From the NCBI GenBank assembly GCA_051008185.1, contig JBPCXW010000081.1, positions 1 to 30,079 on the forward strand: a stretch of 30,079 bases of DNA, given 5' to 3'. Origin of the DNA: CAXMWX01 sp051008185 (GTDB lineage Bacteria > Pseudomonadota > Gammaproteobacteria > Eutrophobiales > Eutrophobiaceae). The notes under the pieces are model-generated. The model saw nothing but the letters and a program-made list of their open reading frames with translations, made no database searches and had not been told where the DNA came from. A program made the position numbers and the translations under genes. Below are positions 1 through 7,306 of this stretch, one piece after another (within the stretch, counting starts at the first letter, position 1; every line of letters begins with the position of its first letter).

Positions 1-1524
1 ATCACGGTCACCTTGCTGGCCGGTGATAACTACAAGCTGAGTAACACGCCCGGCATCTCTGTCACCGTCAGGGATAACGACGGCCTGCGGGAGGAAGATG
101 TGCAGGCACTGAACGATGCGGCCTTGCCGCAAGTTACCGCCGCCATCGCCCGTCAGATCTCGGGGAGTGTGCAGACACGGGTGGAGACCGCATTGAATTG
201 CGGGCGACAGGAAAGGCGGTCCCTGCAAGACTCGTCATCGCATTGCAAGCGACAGGAAGGGCTGTCTCTGCAAGACTCATCTTTGCGACAGTACTTCAAT
301 CAGTATCTGGAGGGGCAGTTCAATCGGGCACGGGAGCAGGAGCAGGGCGGGCTATCCCTGTTCAATGACCGGCCGCAACTGTTGCTGAGTGATATGGCCT
401 TCGCCTTGTCGCTGGATGATCGGGACAAGGAAGGGGCCGCCGATACCTGGATGGATAACATTACTGTCTGGGGTCAGGGTTACCACAGCGGATTGAAGGG
501 CAATGAGGGTGTGCAACTGGATGGCTCGGTCACGGGTGGCATTATTGGTATTGATTACCTGCGGCCGGGTCTGTTGCTTGGTTTGGGGCTGAACAACTCC
601 TGGGCGACGATGGACTGGAATAACAGTCAGCTCACCGGTCAGCACAAGACGCGTTTGACCGGCTTCCATCCCTATTTCGGCTGGCAACTGGGTGACGAAA
701 TGCGTTTCTGGGGCAATCTGGGTGTTGATCGGGGTGACATTGAAATCACCACTGATGGCAGACCGGCCGATGACATCAAGACCGATGTGGAGTTGCGCAC
801 GGCTGGCCTCGGTGGCTACGGGTTGCTGTTTGAACTGGCAGGGGAAGGCACTACTCGCTTGGGCTTTATCGGCGACGGCACCTATACCTATCTACTGGAC
901 AGGGACGAAACTGTTTTCTCCTCTGTGGATTCCGGTTGGGTGCGGCTGGGGCTGGAGATGGATTACGACCGTCCGTTGCAGAGCGGCGGGCAGGTCGGCG
1001 GCAGGCTGGATGCGACCTGGCGGCGTGACTTCAGTGATCTCCTGTCCGGTAGTGGTATGGAAGTCGGCGGCGGGCTGGACTTCTTCCTGCCGGGGCTGGG
1101 GCTGCGGCTTGATATCAATGTCCGCACCTTGCTGGTGCATAGCAAGGACATTGAGGAATGGGGCATCTCCGGCGGCTTCGCCTGGGCATTGCGGAGTGAC
1201 GGGCGCGGTTTGTCGCTGGCGTTCAAGCCGCAATGGGGTGAGGTTGGTAGTGACAAGCAACAACTGTGGGATAGCGGGCTGGAGGATGTTAGTGGTGGTG
1301 CGATCAACAGTGCGATGCGCTATCAGTTGGAACTCAAGTATGGCATCCCGGTCATGCGTGGTCAGGAGTTACTGTCCATCTTCGCCCGCAGTGAGCTGCA
1401 AAACGATGACCGCAATCTGGATCTGGGTGCGGACTTCAAGTTGGGTGAACACTTCAGCACCGGCTATGAGACGGACATAGAAACCGACCACAGCGGCTAC
1501 ATCCGCTATCAAAGAGGCTTCTAA
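1..1524 (+). CDS. Surface protein with C-terminal autotransporter-type beta-barrel (5'-partial)
   Basis: The frame is open from base 1, so the N-terminus lies outside the window. The first ~25 residues read like the last strands of a Calx-beta or Ig-like repeat (ITVTLLAGD ... SVTVRDND), common in long adhesin-like proteins. A helical linker follows, carrying a duplicated 15-residue insert with the shared core SLQDSS. From about residue 140 to the end, alternating Gly/aromatic strands (VWGQGYHSG, FHPYFGWQLG, FWGNLGVDRG) look like an outer-membrane barrel, ending in Phe as barrel proteins usually do. By family analogy the barrel would anchor or export an N-terminal passenger. The passenger and its role cannot be seen. 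The next gene, mlaC, lies 112 bp on with its own possible promoter. Barrel call fairly sure; function unknown. Confidence 0.8.
   Translation: MTVTLLAGDNYKLSNTPGISVTVRDNDGLREEDVQALNDAALPQVTAAIARQISGSVQTRVETALNCGRQERRSLQDSSSHCKRQEGLSLQDSSLRQYFNQYLEGQFNRAREQEQGGLSLFNDRPQLLLSDMAFALSLDDRDKEGAADTWMDNITVWGQGYHSGLKGNEGVQLDGSVTGGIIGIDYLRPGLLLGLGLNNSWATMDWNNSQLTGQHKTRLTGFHPYFGWQLGDEMRFWGNLGVDRGDIEITTDGRPADDIKTDVELRTAGLGGYGLLFELAGEGTTRLGFIGDGTYTYLLDRDETVFSSVDSGWVRLGLEMDYDRPLQSGGQVGGRLDATWRRDFSDLLSGSGMEVGGGLDFFLPGLGLRLDINVRTLLVHSKDIEEWGISGGFAWALRSDGRGLSLAFKPQWGEVGSDKQQLWDSGLEDVSGGAINSAMRYQLELKYGIPVMRGQELLSIFARSELQNDDRNLDLGADFKLGEHFSTGYETDIETDHSGYIRYQRGF
197..286 (+). repeat. Tandem duplicate of a 45-bp palindromic element inside the coding frame
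   Basis: Two adjacent 45-bp units (197-241 and 242-286) differ at only about ten positions. The second unit is palindromic: TTGCA (243-247) pairs with TGCAA (269-273), and GACAG (251-255) with CTGTC (262-266). The first unit keeps a decayed version. Since 45 is a multiple of three, the copies add 15 residues each to the linker between passenger and barrel without a frameshift. The sequence resembles dispersed intergenic repeats of the 'cattgcgagcgacagg' type found in many proteobacterial genomes. Confidence 0.75.
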
Positions 1525-1568
1525 TCTATTGCTGATTGGTCTCATAAGCACTAATCCGCTACATGAGC

Positions 1569-1597
1569 TTGCACGGGAGTGACAGGCGCGCTACACT
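1569..1597 (+). promoter_or_regulatory. Possible sigma-70 promoter for mlaC
   Basis: TTGCAC (1569-1574), a 17-bp spacer, then TACACT (1592-1597). The boxes match consensus only moderately but the spacing is ideal. It lies 40 bp ahead of the mlaC start, between it and the unrelated surface-protein gene. Confidence 0.4.
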
Positions 1598-1636
1598 TGG
1601 CAACCTGAAACCTTGCTACCGGAGGAGAGTAATAAG

Positions 1637-2257
1637 ATGAATTACAGAGTTATCACTTTGGCAATATCACTGCTGTTTGCCCCTTATGTATCCGCCACCG
1701 CGCAGGAGGCGCACGAAGTGGTTAATGAAACGGTGGAGATCGTGATTGAGCGTATCAAGACAGAGCAGGAAATGTTGCAGGCCCAGCCGGAGAGGGTTTT
1801 TGAGGTCGTCAATGATCTGGTCCTGCCGCGGTTTGATTTCAATTTTATGTCCAGAGCGGTATTGGGCAAGTCAGCGTGGAAAAGCAGTTCGGCGCAACAG
1901 CACACCGAGTTTGCCGCTCAGTTCACCAATCTACTGGTACGCACTTATGGCAAGGCCTTGCTGAGTTATGTGGATCAGACCAGCGAATATCTGGAAACCA
2001 TTGCCAAACCGGGTTCCGATATTGTGTTGGTGAAAACGCAGATCAGGCATGGAAATGGTGATATTACGCCGGTGGATTACTGGCTACGCCGTAGCAACAG
2101 CGGCTGGAAGGTAATCAACGTGTCCTTTCAGGGGGTGAATCTGATCAAGACCTACCGCCAGTCTTTTGCGTCGGAGATCAAAAACAACGGGATGGATTCC
2201 CTGATTCAGAAACTGGCCGACAAAAACGAAAAACTGGCCGGGAGCGTCATCAACTAA
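1637..2257 (+). CDS. mlaC: MlaC family periplasmic phospholipid carrier
   Basis: 206 aa with a Sec signal peptide (MNYRVITLAISLLFAPYVSATA), then the MlaC/Ttg2D domain: a long helix (EVVNETVEIVIERIKTEQEML), LVLPRFDFNFMSRAVLGKSAW, FTNLLVRTYGKALLSY, and the C-terminal KVINVSFQGVNLIKTYRQSF. MlaC shuttles phospholipid between the outer-membrane MlaA complex and the inner-membrane MlaFEDB transporter. The ATG at 1637 was chosen because GGAGGAG (1621-1627) sits 9 bp before it; an upstream TTG at 1613 would overlap that site and add a tail ahead of the signal peptide. mlaF, mlaE, mlaD and mlaB, usually beside it, are absent here; the gene is followed directly by ibaG and murA, which normally come after the mla operon. 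The family call is secure. Confidence 0.93.
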   Translation: MNYRVITLAISLLFAPYVSATAQEAHEVVNETVEIVIERIKTEQEMLQAQPERVFEVVNDLVLPRFDFNFMSRAVLGKSAWKSSSAQQHTEFAAQFTNLLVRTYGKALLSYVDQTSEYLETIAKPGSDIVLVKTQIRHGNGDITPVDYWLRRSNSGWKVINVSFQGVNLIKTYRQSFASEIKNNGMDSLIQKLADKNEKLAGSVIN

Positions 2258-2303
2258 CCACGGGGGCATCATTGCCGCCGCCTCTTTATGCCGGCACTCA
2301 CTT

Positions 2304-2322
2304 ATCCTGCTACAATCAGGAT
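2304..2322 (+). promoter_or_regulatory. Extended -10 promoter inside a small inverted repeat, ahead of ibaG
   Basis: TGCTACAAT (2308-2316) is an extended -10 box without a good -35. It is flanked by the perfect inverted repeat ATCCTG (2304-2309) and CAGGAT (2317-2322), which overlaps the -10 and could be a protein-binding site or chance. It would drive ibaG-murA-hisG-hisD, with a leader of about 25 nt. Confidence 0.35.
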
Positions 2323-2348
2323 TTGCTCCACTCACAGAGGTTAGAAAA

Positions 2349-2603
2349 ATGCAGGCTAATGAAATCTCGGCCATGATTGCCGCCGCCATCCCGGATGCCA
2401 TCGTTGAAGTGCAGGGCGATGACGGTGCTCACTTTGATGCGCTGATTGTCAGCGAACAGTTTGTGGGTAAATCCATGTTGCAACAACATCAACTCGTCTA
2501 TGCCGCCCTGGGCGAAAAAATGGGCAAGGATATTCATGCCCTTTCCATGCAGACCTTCACCCCGGAACAATGGGAAAAGAAAAAATCTCTGCGTATTGAT
2601 TAG
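2349..2603 (+). CDS. ibaG: BolA family protein IbaG
   Basis: 84 aa, the normal length for the short BolA-like protein IbaG (YrbA). Visible family features are the GDDGAHFDALIVSEQFVGKS segment of the KH-like fold, the QQHQLVYAALGEKM helix and the C-terminal HALSMQTFTPEQW. BolA proteins work with monothiol glutaredoxins and bind or transfer [2Fe-2S] clusters; IbaG has been linked to acid resistance in E. coli. AGAGG at about 2336-2340 precedes the ATG. It sits 15 bp before murA, the usual gammaproteobacterial pairing. Family call sure; exact role inferred. Confidence 0.93.
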   Translation: MQANEISAMIAAAIPDAIVEVQGDDGAHFDALIVSEQFVGKSMLQQHQLVYAALGEKMGKDIHALSMQTFTPEQWEKKKSLRID

Positions 2604-2618
2604 GCAACGGCATGCACA

Positions 2619-3875
2619 ATGGATAAATTGCTGATAGAAGGCGGCAACCCCTTACAAGGCGAAATAAACATATCCGGCGCCAAGAACGCAGCCCTGCCGA
2701 TACTTGCCGCCACCTTGCTGACCGATGAGCCGATGCTACTCAGCAATGTGCCGCACCTGCATGATGTCACCACGACCATGGAACTGCTGGCCACAATGGG
2801 CTCCGGCATCACGGTTGATGAAAAAATGAATGTGGAGGTCAGCAACAACAATATCAAACAGTTGTCTGCCCCCTATGAGTTGGTAAAAACCATGCGCGCC
2901 TCGATTCTGGTACTGGGGCCTTTGCTGAGTCGTTACGGCAAGGCAGATGTATCGCTGCCGGGCGGTTGTGCCATAGGTACGCGTCCGGTTGATATTCATT
3001 TGCAAGGTCTGGCCGCGATGGGGGCGGACATCAGGGTTGAGGGCGGCTACATCAGGGCCACCTCCCGACGCTTGCAGGGTGCGATGCTGACGCCGGACAT
3101 GATCACCGTAACCGGCACCGAAAACCTGATGATGGCGGCGACACTGGCCACCGGCGTAACCGTCATAGAAAACGCCGCCCGGGAACCCGAGGTTATTGAT
3201 CTGGCCGTCTGCCTTAACAGTATGGGCGCAAAAATAGCGGGTGCGGGGACGGATCGTATTGAAATAGAAGGGGTGGAAAAGTTGCACGGCACCGAGCACC
3301 GCATTATGCCGGATCGGATAGAGACAGGCACCTATCTGGTCGCCGCGGCAATGACCGGCGGCGATGTCAAACTGAAAAACACCCGTCCGGATCTGCTGGA
3401 CTCGGTGCTGACCAAGTTACGGGAAACTGGTGCCGACCTGAACATCGGCGAGGATGAGATGCGTATCACCATGCAAGCCAGACCCGGCGCGGTGAGTATT
3501 CACACCGCGCCGTTTCCGGGTTTTCCGACCGATATGCAGGCACAATTCACCGCCCTGAATTGTATTGCCGAGGGCAACGGTGTTATTACAGAGAATGTAT
3601 TTGAAAACCGTTTTATGCATGTGCAGGAATTACAGCGCATGGGCGCCGATCTCAATCTGGAAGGCAATACGGCCATCAGCAACGGCGTGGAACAGATCAC
3701 CGGCGCACCGGTGATGGCCACGGATTTACGCGCCTCCGCCAGTCTGGTGCTGGCCGGTCTGGTGGCGACGGGTGAAACCATAGTGGATCGCATCTATCAT
3801 ATTGATCGCGGTTATGAAACCATAGAGGAGAAACTGACATTGCTGGGCGCAAAGATAAGACGCATCCCCGGCTGA
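2619..3875 (+). CDS. murA: UDP-N-acetylglucosamine 1-carboxyvinyltransferase
   Basis: 418 aa, full length. MurA transfers enolpyruvate from PEP to UDP-GlcNAc, the first committed step of peptidoglycan synthesis, in the cytoplasm. The N-terminus matches the family (MDKLLIEGGNPLQGEINISG), with Lys22 in GAKNAALPIL and the reactive cysteine Cys117 in LPGGCAIGTRPVD, the residue fosfomycin alkylates. The C-terminal RASASLVLAGLVATGET and ETIEEKLTLLGAKIRR are also typical. The start fits homologues although there is no clear Shine-Dalgarno site. Only 9 bp separate it from hisG, so murA, hisG and hisD are probably co-transcribed. Confidence 0.98.
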   Translation: MDKLLIEGGNPLQGEINISGAKNAALPILAATLLTDEPMLLSNVPHLHDVTTTMELLATMGSGITVDEKMNVEVSNNNIKQLSAPYELVKTMRASILVLGPLLSRYGKADVSLPGGCAIGTRPVDIHLQGLAAMGADIRVEGGYIRATSRRLQGAMLTPDMITVTGTENLMMAATLATGVTVIENAAREPEVIDLAVCLNSMGAKIAGAGTDRIEIEGVEKLHGTEHRIMPDRIETGTYLVAAAMTGGDVKLKNTRPDLLDSVLTKLRETGADLNIGEDEMRITMQARPGAVSIHTAPFPGFPTDMQAQFTALNCIAEGNGVITENVFENRFMHVQELQRMGADLNLEGNTAISNGVEQITGAPVMATDLRASASLVLAGLVATGETIVDRIYHIDRGYETIEEKLTLLGAKIRRIPG

Positions 3876-3884
3876 ACAAAGACG

Positions 3885-4514
3885 ATGAAACAGAATATAA
3901 CCATAGCCATTGCCAAGGGGCGCATCCTGAAAGAAGCCTTGCCGTTGTTGCAACAGGCCGGGATTAGTCCGCGTGATAACCCGGATGAATCCCGCAAACT
4001 GGTCTTGCAGACAGAAGATCCGGCACTAAGGCTGGTGATTGTACGGGCAGCCGATGTCCCTACCTATGTGCAAAGAGGCGGTGCCGATCTGGGTATTACC
4101 GGCAAGGATGTGTTGCTGGAAAACAGTGGTGACAATCTGTATGAACCTGTTGATCTGAACATTGCCCGTTGCAAGTTGGTGCTGGCCGGCCTCAAGGACA
4201 GACCGACCATCAACGGGCGCCCGAAGATAGCGACCAAGTATGTCACGACAACGCGCCGATACTTCGCCGCCCAGGGCAAGGAGGTTGAGATAATCAAACT
4301 CTACGGCTCAATGGAGTTGGCCCCGTCGCTGGGCCTCGCCGATCAGATTGTGGATCTGGTTGATACCGGTAGCACTTTGCAAGCCCACGGTCTGGTGCCA
4401 TTGGAGACCATCGCCGACATCAGTTCGCGTCTGGTAGTCAATAAGGCGGCGATGAAAATGAAACGCGAAACGATCGTGCCGTTACTGGAGGCACTACAGG
4501 CGGCCGTTGACTGA
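3885..4514 (+). CDS. hisG: ATP phosphoribosyltransferase, short form (HisG_S)
   Basis: Catalyses the first step of histidine synthesis, joining PRPP and ATP. Motifs: ITIAIAKGRILKEALPLL at the N-terminus, the YVQRGGADLGITGKD segment, and the PRPP-binding loop DTGSTLQAHG (residues 160-169). At 209 aa it is the short form, lacking the ~80-residue C-terminal regulatory domain of long HisG. Short HisG enzymes are known to work in a hetero-octamer with the HisRS-like subunit HisZ, so a hisZ gene is expected elsewhere; none is in this window. The stop overlaps the hisD start in TGATG (4512-4516), suggesting coupled translation. Confidence 0.97.
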   Translation: MKQNITIAIAKGRILKEALPLLQQAGISPRDNPDESRKLVLQTEDPALRLVIVRAADVPTYVQRGGADLGITGKDVLLENSGDNLYEPVDLNIARCKLVLAGLKDRPTINGRPKIATKYVTTTRRYFAAQGKEVEIIKLYGSMELAPSLGLADQIVDLVDTGSTLQAHGLVPLETIADISSRLVVNKAAMKMKRETIVPLLEALQAAVD

Positions 4515-5818
4515 TGCAACCGGTAAACCGATTACGCTTTGACGACAAGGATTTTGTCACCCGGTTGCAGCAGAAGTTTGCCGCCGTTGAAGCACTTGAT
4601 TCGGCAACGGTCAAGACGGTTTCAGCCATCCTTGAGAAGGTTAAACAAAATGGTGATGCAGCCTTGCTGGACTATACCCGGCGCTTTGACGAATACAAGG
4701 CCACCATTGATGACATCAAGATTGATGCCGCCGCGATGCGCGCTGCTACCGATACCATACCCGCCGATTTACGCGATGCCCTGCAACAGGCGGCGCAGCG
4801 CGTACGCGACTATCACGAACGGCAGTTGCAAGAGTCCTGGCGCTATGAAGATGAGCATGGGTCAATACTGGGTCAGCAAGTCACCCCGCTGGAGCGGGTC
4901 GGTGTCTATGTGCCGGGCGGCAAGGCGGCCTATCCCTCCTCGGTGATAATGAACGCCGTCCCCGCCCGGGTGGCCGGTGTGTCCGAGGTGATCATGACCG
5001 TGCCGGCCATGCGGGGAGAGATGAACCCGGTGGTGCTGGCCGCCGCCCACATCGCCGGTGTTGATTACGGCTTTGCCATCGGCGGCGCTCAGGCGGTGGC
5101 GGCACTGGCCTACGGCACCGAGTCCGTGCCTGCGGTGGATAAGATCGTCGGGCCGGGCAACCGTTATGTGGCGACGGCAAAACGCCTGCTGTTCGGCACG
5201 GTCGGCATAGACATGATCGCCGGCCCGTCCGAAGTGGTGATCATCAGCGATGGTAGCGGCAACCCTGACTGGGTGGCGATAGACTTGTTCGCCCAGGCCG
5301 AACACGACGAAGATGCCAGATCAATTTTGATTAGCACCGACGCCGGTTTTGCCGACGAGGTACAACGCAGTATGGAAAAATTGCTACCGCAGATGTCGCG
5401 GCGGGACATCATTGAGCAGGCATTGGCCAATAACGGCAACTTCATTATTGTCCCCGACTTGCAGCAGGCGGCGACGGTAAGCAACACCATCGCACCGGAG
5501 CACCTGCAACTGGCAGTAGCCGACCCGGAGAGTCTGGCCACCGACATCCACCACGCCGGTGCGATGTTCCTCGGCCATTACGCAGCAGAGGTGCTGGGCG
5601 ACTACTGTGCCGGCCCGAACCATGTATTACCCACCGGCAGGACAGCCCGCTTCTCATCCGCTCTCGGCGTATATGATTTTCAGAAGCGCACCTCTATCAT
5701 CAAGTGCAGTGACAAATCCGCCGCCGGTCTGGCCGCCATCGCCGCCACTCTGGCCAGAGCAGAGGGCTTGTCCGCCCACGCCGATGCGGCCGAATACCGG
5801 CAGCAGTCAGGCAAGTAA
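4514..5818 (+). CDS. hisD: Histidinol dehydrogenase
   Basis: 434 aa, normal length. It performs the last two oxidations of histidine synthesis (histidinol to histidinal to histidine) with NAD+ and zinc. The zinc and catalytic residues line up: Gln261 and His264 in FAQAEHDEDA, Glu329-His330 in APEHLQLA, Asp363 in VLGDYCAGPNHVLPT, His422 in LSAHAD. The NAD-site segments IVGPGNRYVATAKR and IDMIAGPSEVVIISD are intact. It overlaps hisG by one base. Convergent gatB lies 39 bp beyond, across a palindrome. hisC, often next, is not here. Confidence 0.98.
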   Translation: MQPVNRLRFDDKDFVTRLQQKFAAVEALDSATVKTVSAILEKVKQNGDAALLDYTRRFDEYKATIDDIKIDAAAMRAATDTIPADLRDALQQAAQRVRDYHERQLQESWRYEDEHGSILGQQVTPLERVGVYVPGGKAAYPSSVIMNAVPARVAGVSEVIMTVPAMRGEMNPVVLAAAHIAGVDYGFAIGGAQAVAALAYGTESVPAVDKIVGPGNRYVATAKRLLFGTVGIDMIAGPSEVVIISDGSGNPDWVAIDLFAQAEHDEDARSILISTDAGFADEVQRSMEKLLPQMSRRDIIEQALANNGNFIIVPDLQQAATVSNTIAPEHLQLAVADPESLATDIHHAGAMFLGHYAAEVLGDYCAGPNHVLPTGRTARFSSALGVYDFQKRTSIIKCSDKSAAGLAAIAATLARAEGLSAHADAAEYRQQSGK

Positions 5819-5822
5819 AGTC

Positions 5823-5848
5823 GTCACGCCGGTGCAAGCGGCAATGAC
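5823..5848. repeat. Degenerate 26-bp palindrome between hisD and gatB (possible two-way terminator)
   Basis: Arms GTCA (5823-5826) and TGAC (5845-5848) enclose imperfect GCCG/CGGC arms, the same 26-bp layout as the better copy at 24907-24932. It fills most of the gap between two convergent genes, so it may help end transcription from both sides, though it lacks a T-run. Confidence 0.5.
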
Positions 5849-5857
5849 GGCAGGGGT

Positions 5858-7306
5858 TTATGGGGCAAGTTTCCCGCGCAACAACTCATTCACCTGTTGT
5901 GGATTGGCCTTGCCGCCGGATTTTTTCATTACCTGACCAACAAAATAGCCGATCAGTTTGGCTTTTTTGTCATCGGCGGCGTTTTGATATTGTTGTACCT
6001 GCGCAGTGCTGTCGGCAATGACTGCATCCACCAGTTTTTCTATCTCGCCACTGTCCGTGAGTTGTTGTAAGCCCTGTTTTTCTATGATTGCATCAGCACT
6101 GTCGCCGTCCTGCCACATGGCTTCAAATACCTGTTTGGCGATCTTGGTTGAGATGGTGTTGTCGGCGATGCGATCCAGTAGCCCGGCCAGGGCATCGCTA
6201 CTTACCTTGCCGGCGTTGATCTCCAGTTCATCCCGGTTCAGGTAGGCTGTCAGTTCGCCCATGATCCAGTTTGCCGCGAGTTTTGCCGGGGCCTTGCTTT
6301 TGGCTACGGTGTTCTCAAAGTAATCAGCCGTGTCCTTGTTGCCGGTCAGGCTGTCACTGTCGTATTCCGACAGCCCGAATTCCTGTATGAACCTGTGGCG
6401 TTTTTGTTCGGGTAGTTCCGGTAGCTGGTTTTTTATTTGTTCTATCAAGGCCGGTTCAATGACCACCGGCAACAGATCCGGATCCGGGAAATAACGGTAG
6501 TCCTGAGAATCTTCCTTGCTACGCATGGAGCGTGTCTGCTCCTTGTCGGGATCATACAGCCGGGTTTCCTGTACGATCGCTTGCCCCGCCTCCAGACAGC
6601 CGGTCTGTCGCTCTATTTCATAATTGATCGCCTGCTCAACAAAGCGGAACGAGTTGATGTTCTTGATCTCGGTGCGGGTGCCCAATGTCTGATCGCCGCT
6701 CCGGCGCATGGATACATTGGCATCGCAACGGAACGAGCCTTCCTGCATGTTGCCGTCTGATATGCCCAGATAGCGCACCAGACCATGGATCTTTTTCATA
6801 TAGGCGATGGCCTCGGTTGCAGAACGCAGATCCGGCTCCGAGACGATCTCTATCAGCGGGGTACCGGCGCGGTTCAGATCAATGCCGGTGTAATTTGCAA
6901 AACCCTCATGCACTGATTTGCCGGCGTCCTCTTCCAGATGCGCGCGAGTAATACCGATACGTTTGCTGTCGCCGTCCCCGGTCAGGATGTGCAACTCGCC
7001 GTTGGCGACGATGGGCAATTCAAATTGACTGATCTGATAGCCCTTGGGCAGATCCGGATAAAAATAATTTTTCCGGGCAAACACGGATTGCGGGGCGATG
7101 TCGGCACTCACCGCCAGACCGAACATCACGGCCATTTTGACGGCCTCGGCGTTGATAACCGGTAGCACACCGGGCAAACCCAGGTCCACCGCGCAGGCCT
7201 GGGTATTCGGTGCCGCACCGTAGCGGGTGGCGGCACCGGAAAACAACTTGCTCCGGGTGGCAAGTTGCACATGGATCTCCAGGCCGATGACGCTCTCCCA
7301 TGTCAT
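5858..7306 (-). CDS. gatB: Asp/Glu-tRNA amidotransferase subunit B
   Basis: 482 aa, full length. GatB binds the misacylated tRNA and carries out the kinase and transamidase step that turns Glu-tRNA(Gln) or Asp-tRNA(Asn) into the amide form, using ammonia from GatA. Hallmarks are WESVIGLEIHVQLATRSKLFSG at the N-terminus, the DLPKGYQISQFELPI segment, RAHLEEDAGKSVHE and GTPLIEIVSEPDLRS, followed by the C-terminal tail domain (YFVGQVMKKSGGKANPQQVNELL). The ATG at 7306 overlaps the gatA stop in TGATG. It is the last gene of gatC-gatA-gatB. Its presence suggests at least one amide tRNA is made indirectly. Confidence 0.98.
   Translation of the reverse strand: MTWESVIGLEIHVQLATRSKLFSGAATRYGAAPNTQACAVDLGLPGVLPVINAEAVKMAVMFGLAVSADIAPQSVFARKNYFYPDLPKGYQISQFELPIVANGELHILTGDGDSKRIGITRAHLEEDAGKSVHEGFANYTGIDLNRAGTPLIEIVSEPDLRSATEAIAYMKKIHGLVRYLGISDGNMQEGSFRCDANVSMRRSGDQTLGTRTEIKNINSFRFVEQAINYEIERQTGCLEAGQAIVQETRLYDPDKEQTRSMRSKEDSQDYRYFPDPDLLPVVIEPALIEQIKNQLPELPEQKRHRFIQEFGLSEYDSDSLTGNKDTADYFENTVAKSKAPAKLAANWIMGELTAYLNRDELEINAGKVSSDALAGLLDRIADNTISTKIAKQVFEAMWQDGDSADAIIEKQGLQQLTDSGEIEKLVDAVIADSTAQVQQYQNAADDKKAKLIGYFVGQVMKKSGGKANPQQVNELLRGKLAP

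Noticed and set aside
197..286. Tandem repeat as part of a CRISPR array
   Set aside because: Only two units, directly adjacent with no spacers, and inside an open protein frame.
692..1480. Long open frame overlapping the barrel gene in another phase
   Set aside because: Its translation is rich in Trp, Cys and Arg with no domain pattern. It is a shadow of the barrel gene.
1613..1636. TTG 1613 as mlaC start
   Set aside because: It lies upstream of and overlaps the GGAGGAG site, which serves ATG 1637, and would spoil the signal peptide.
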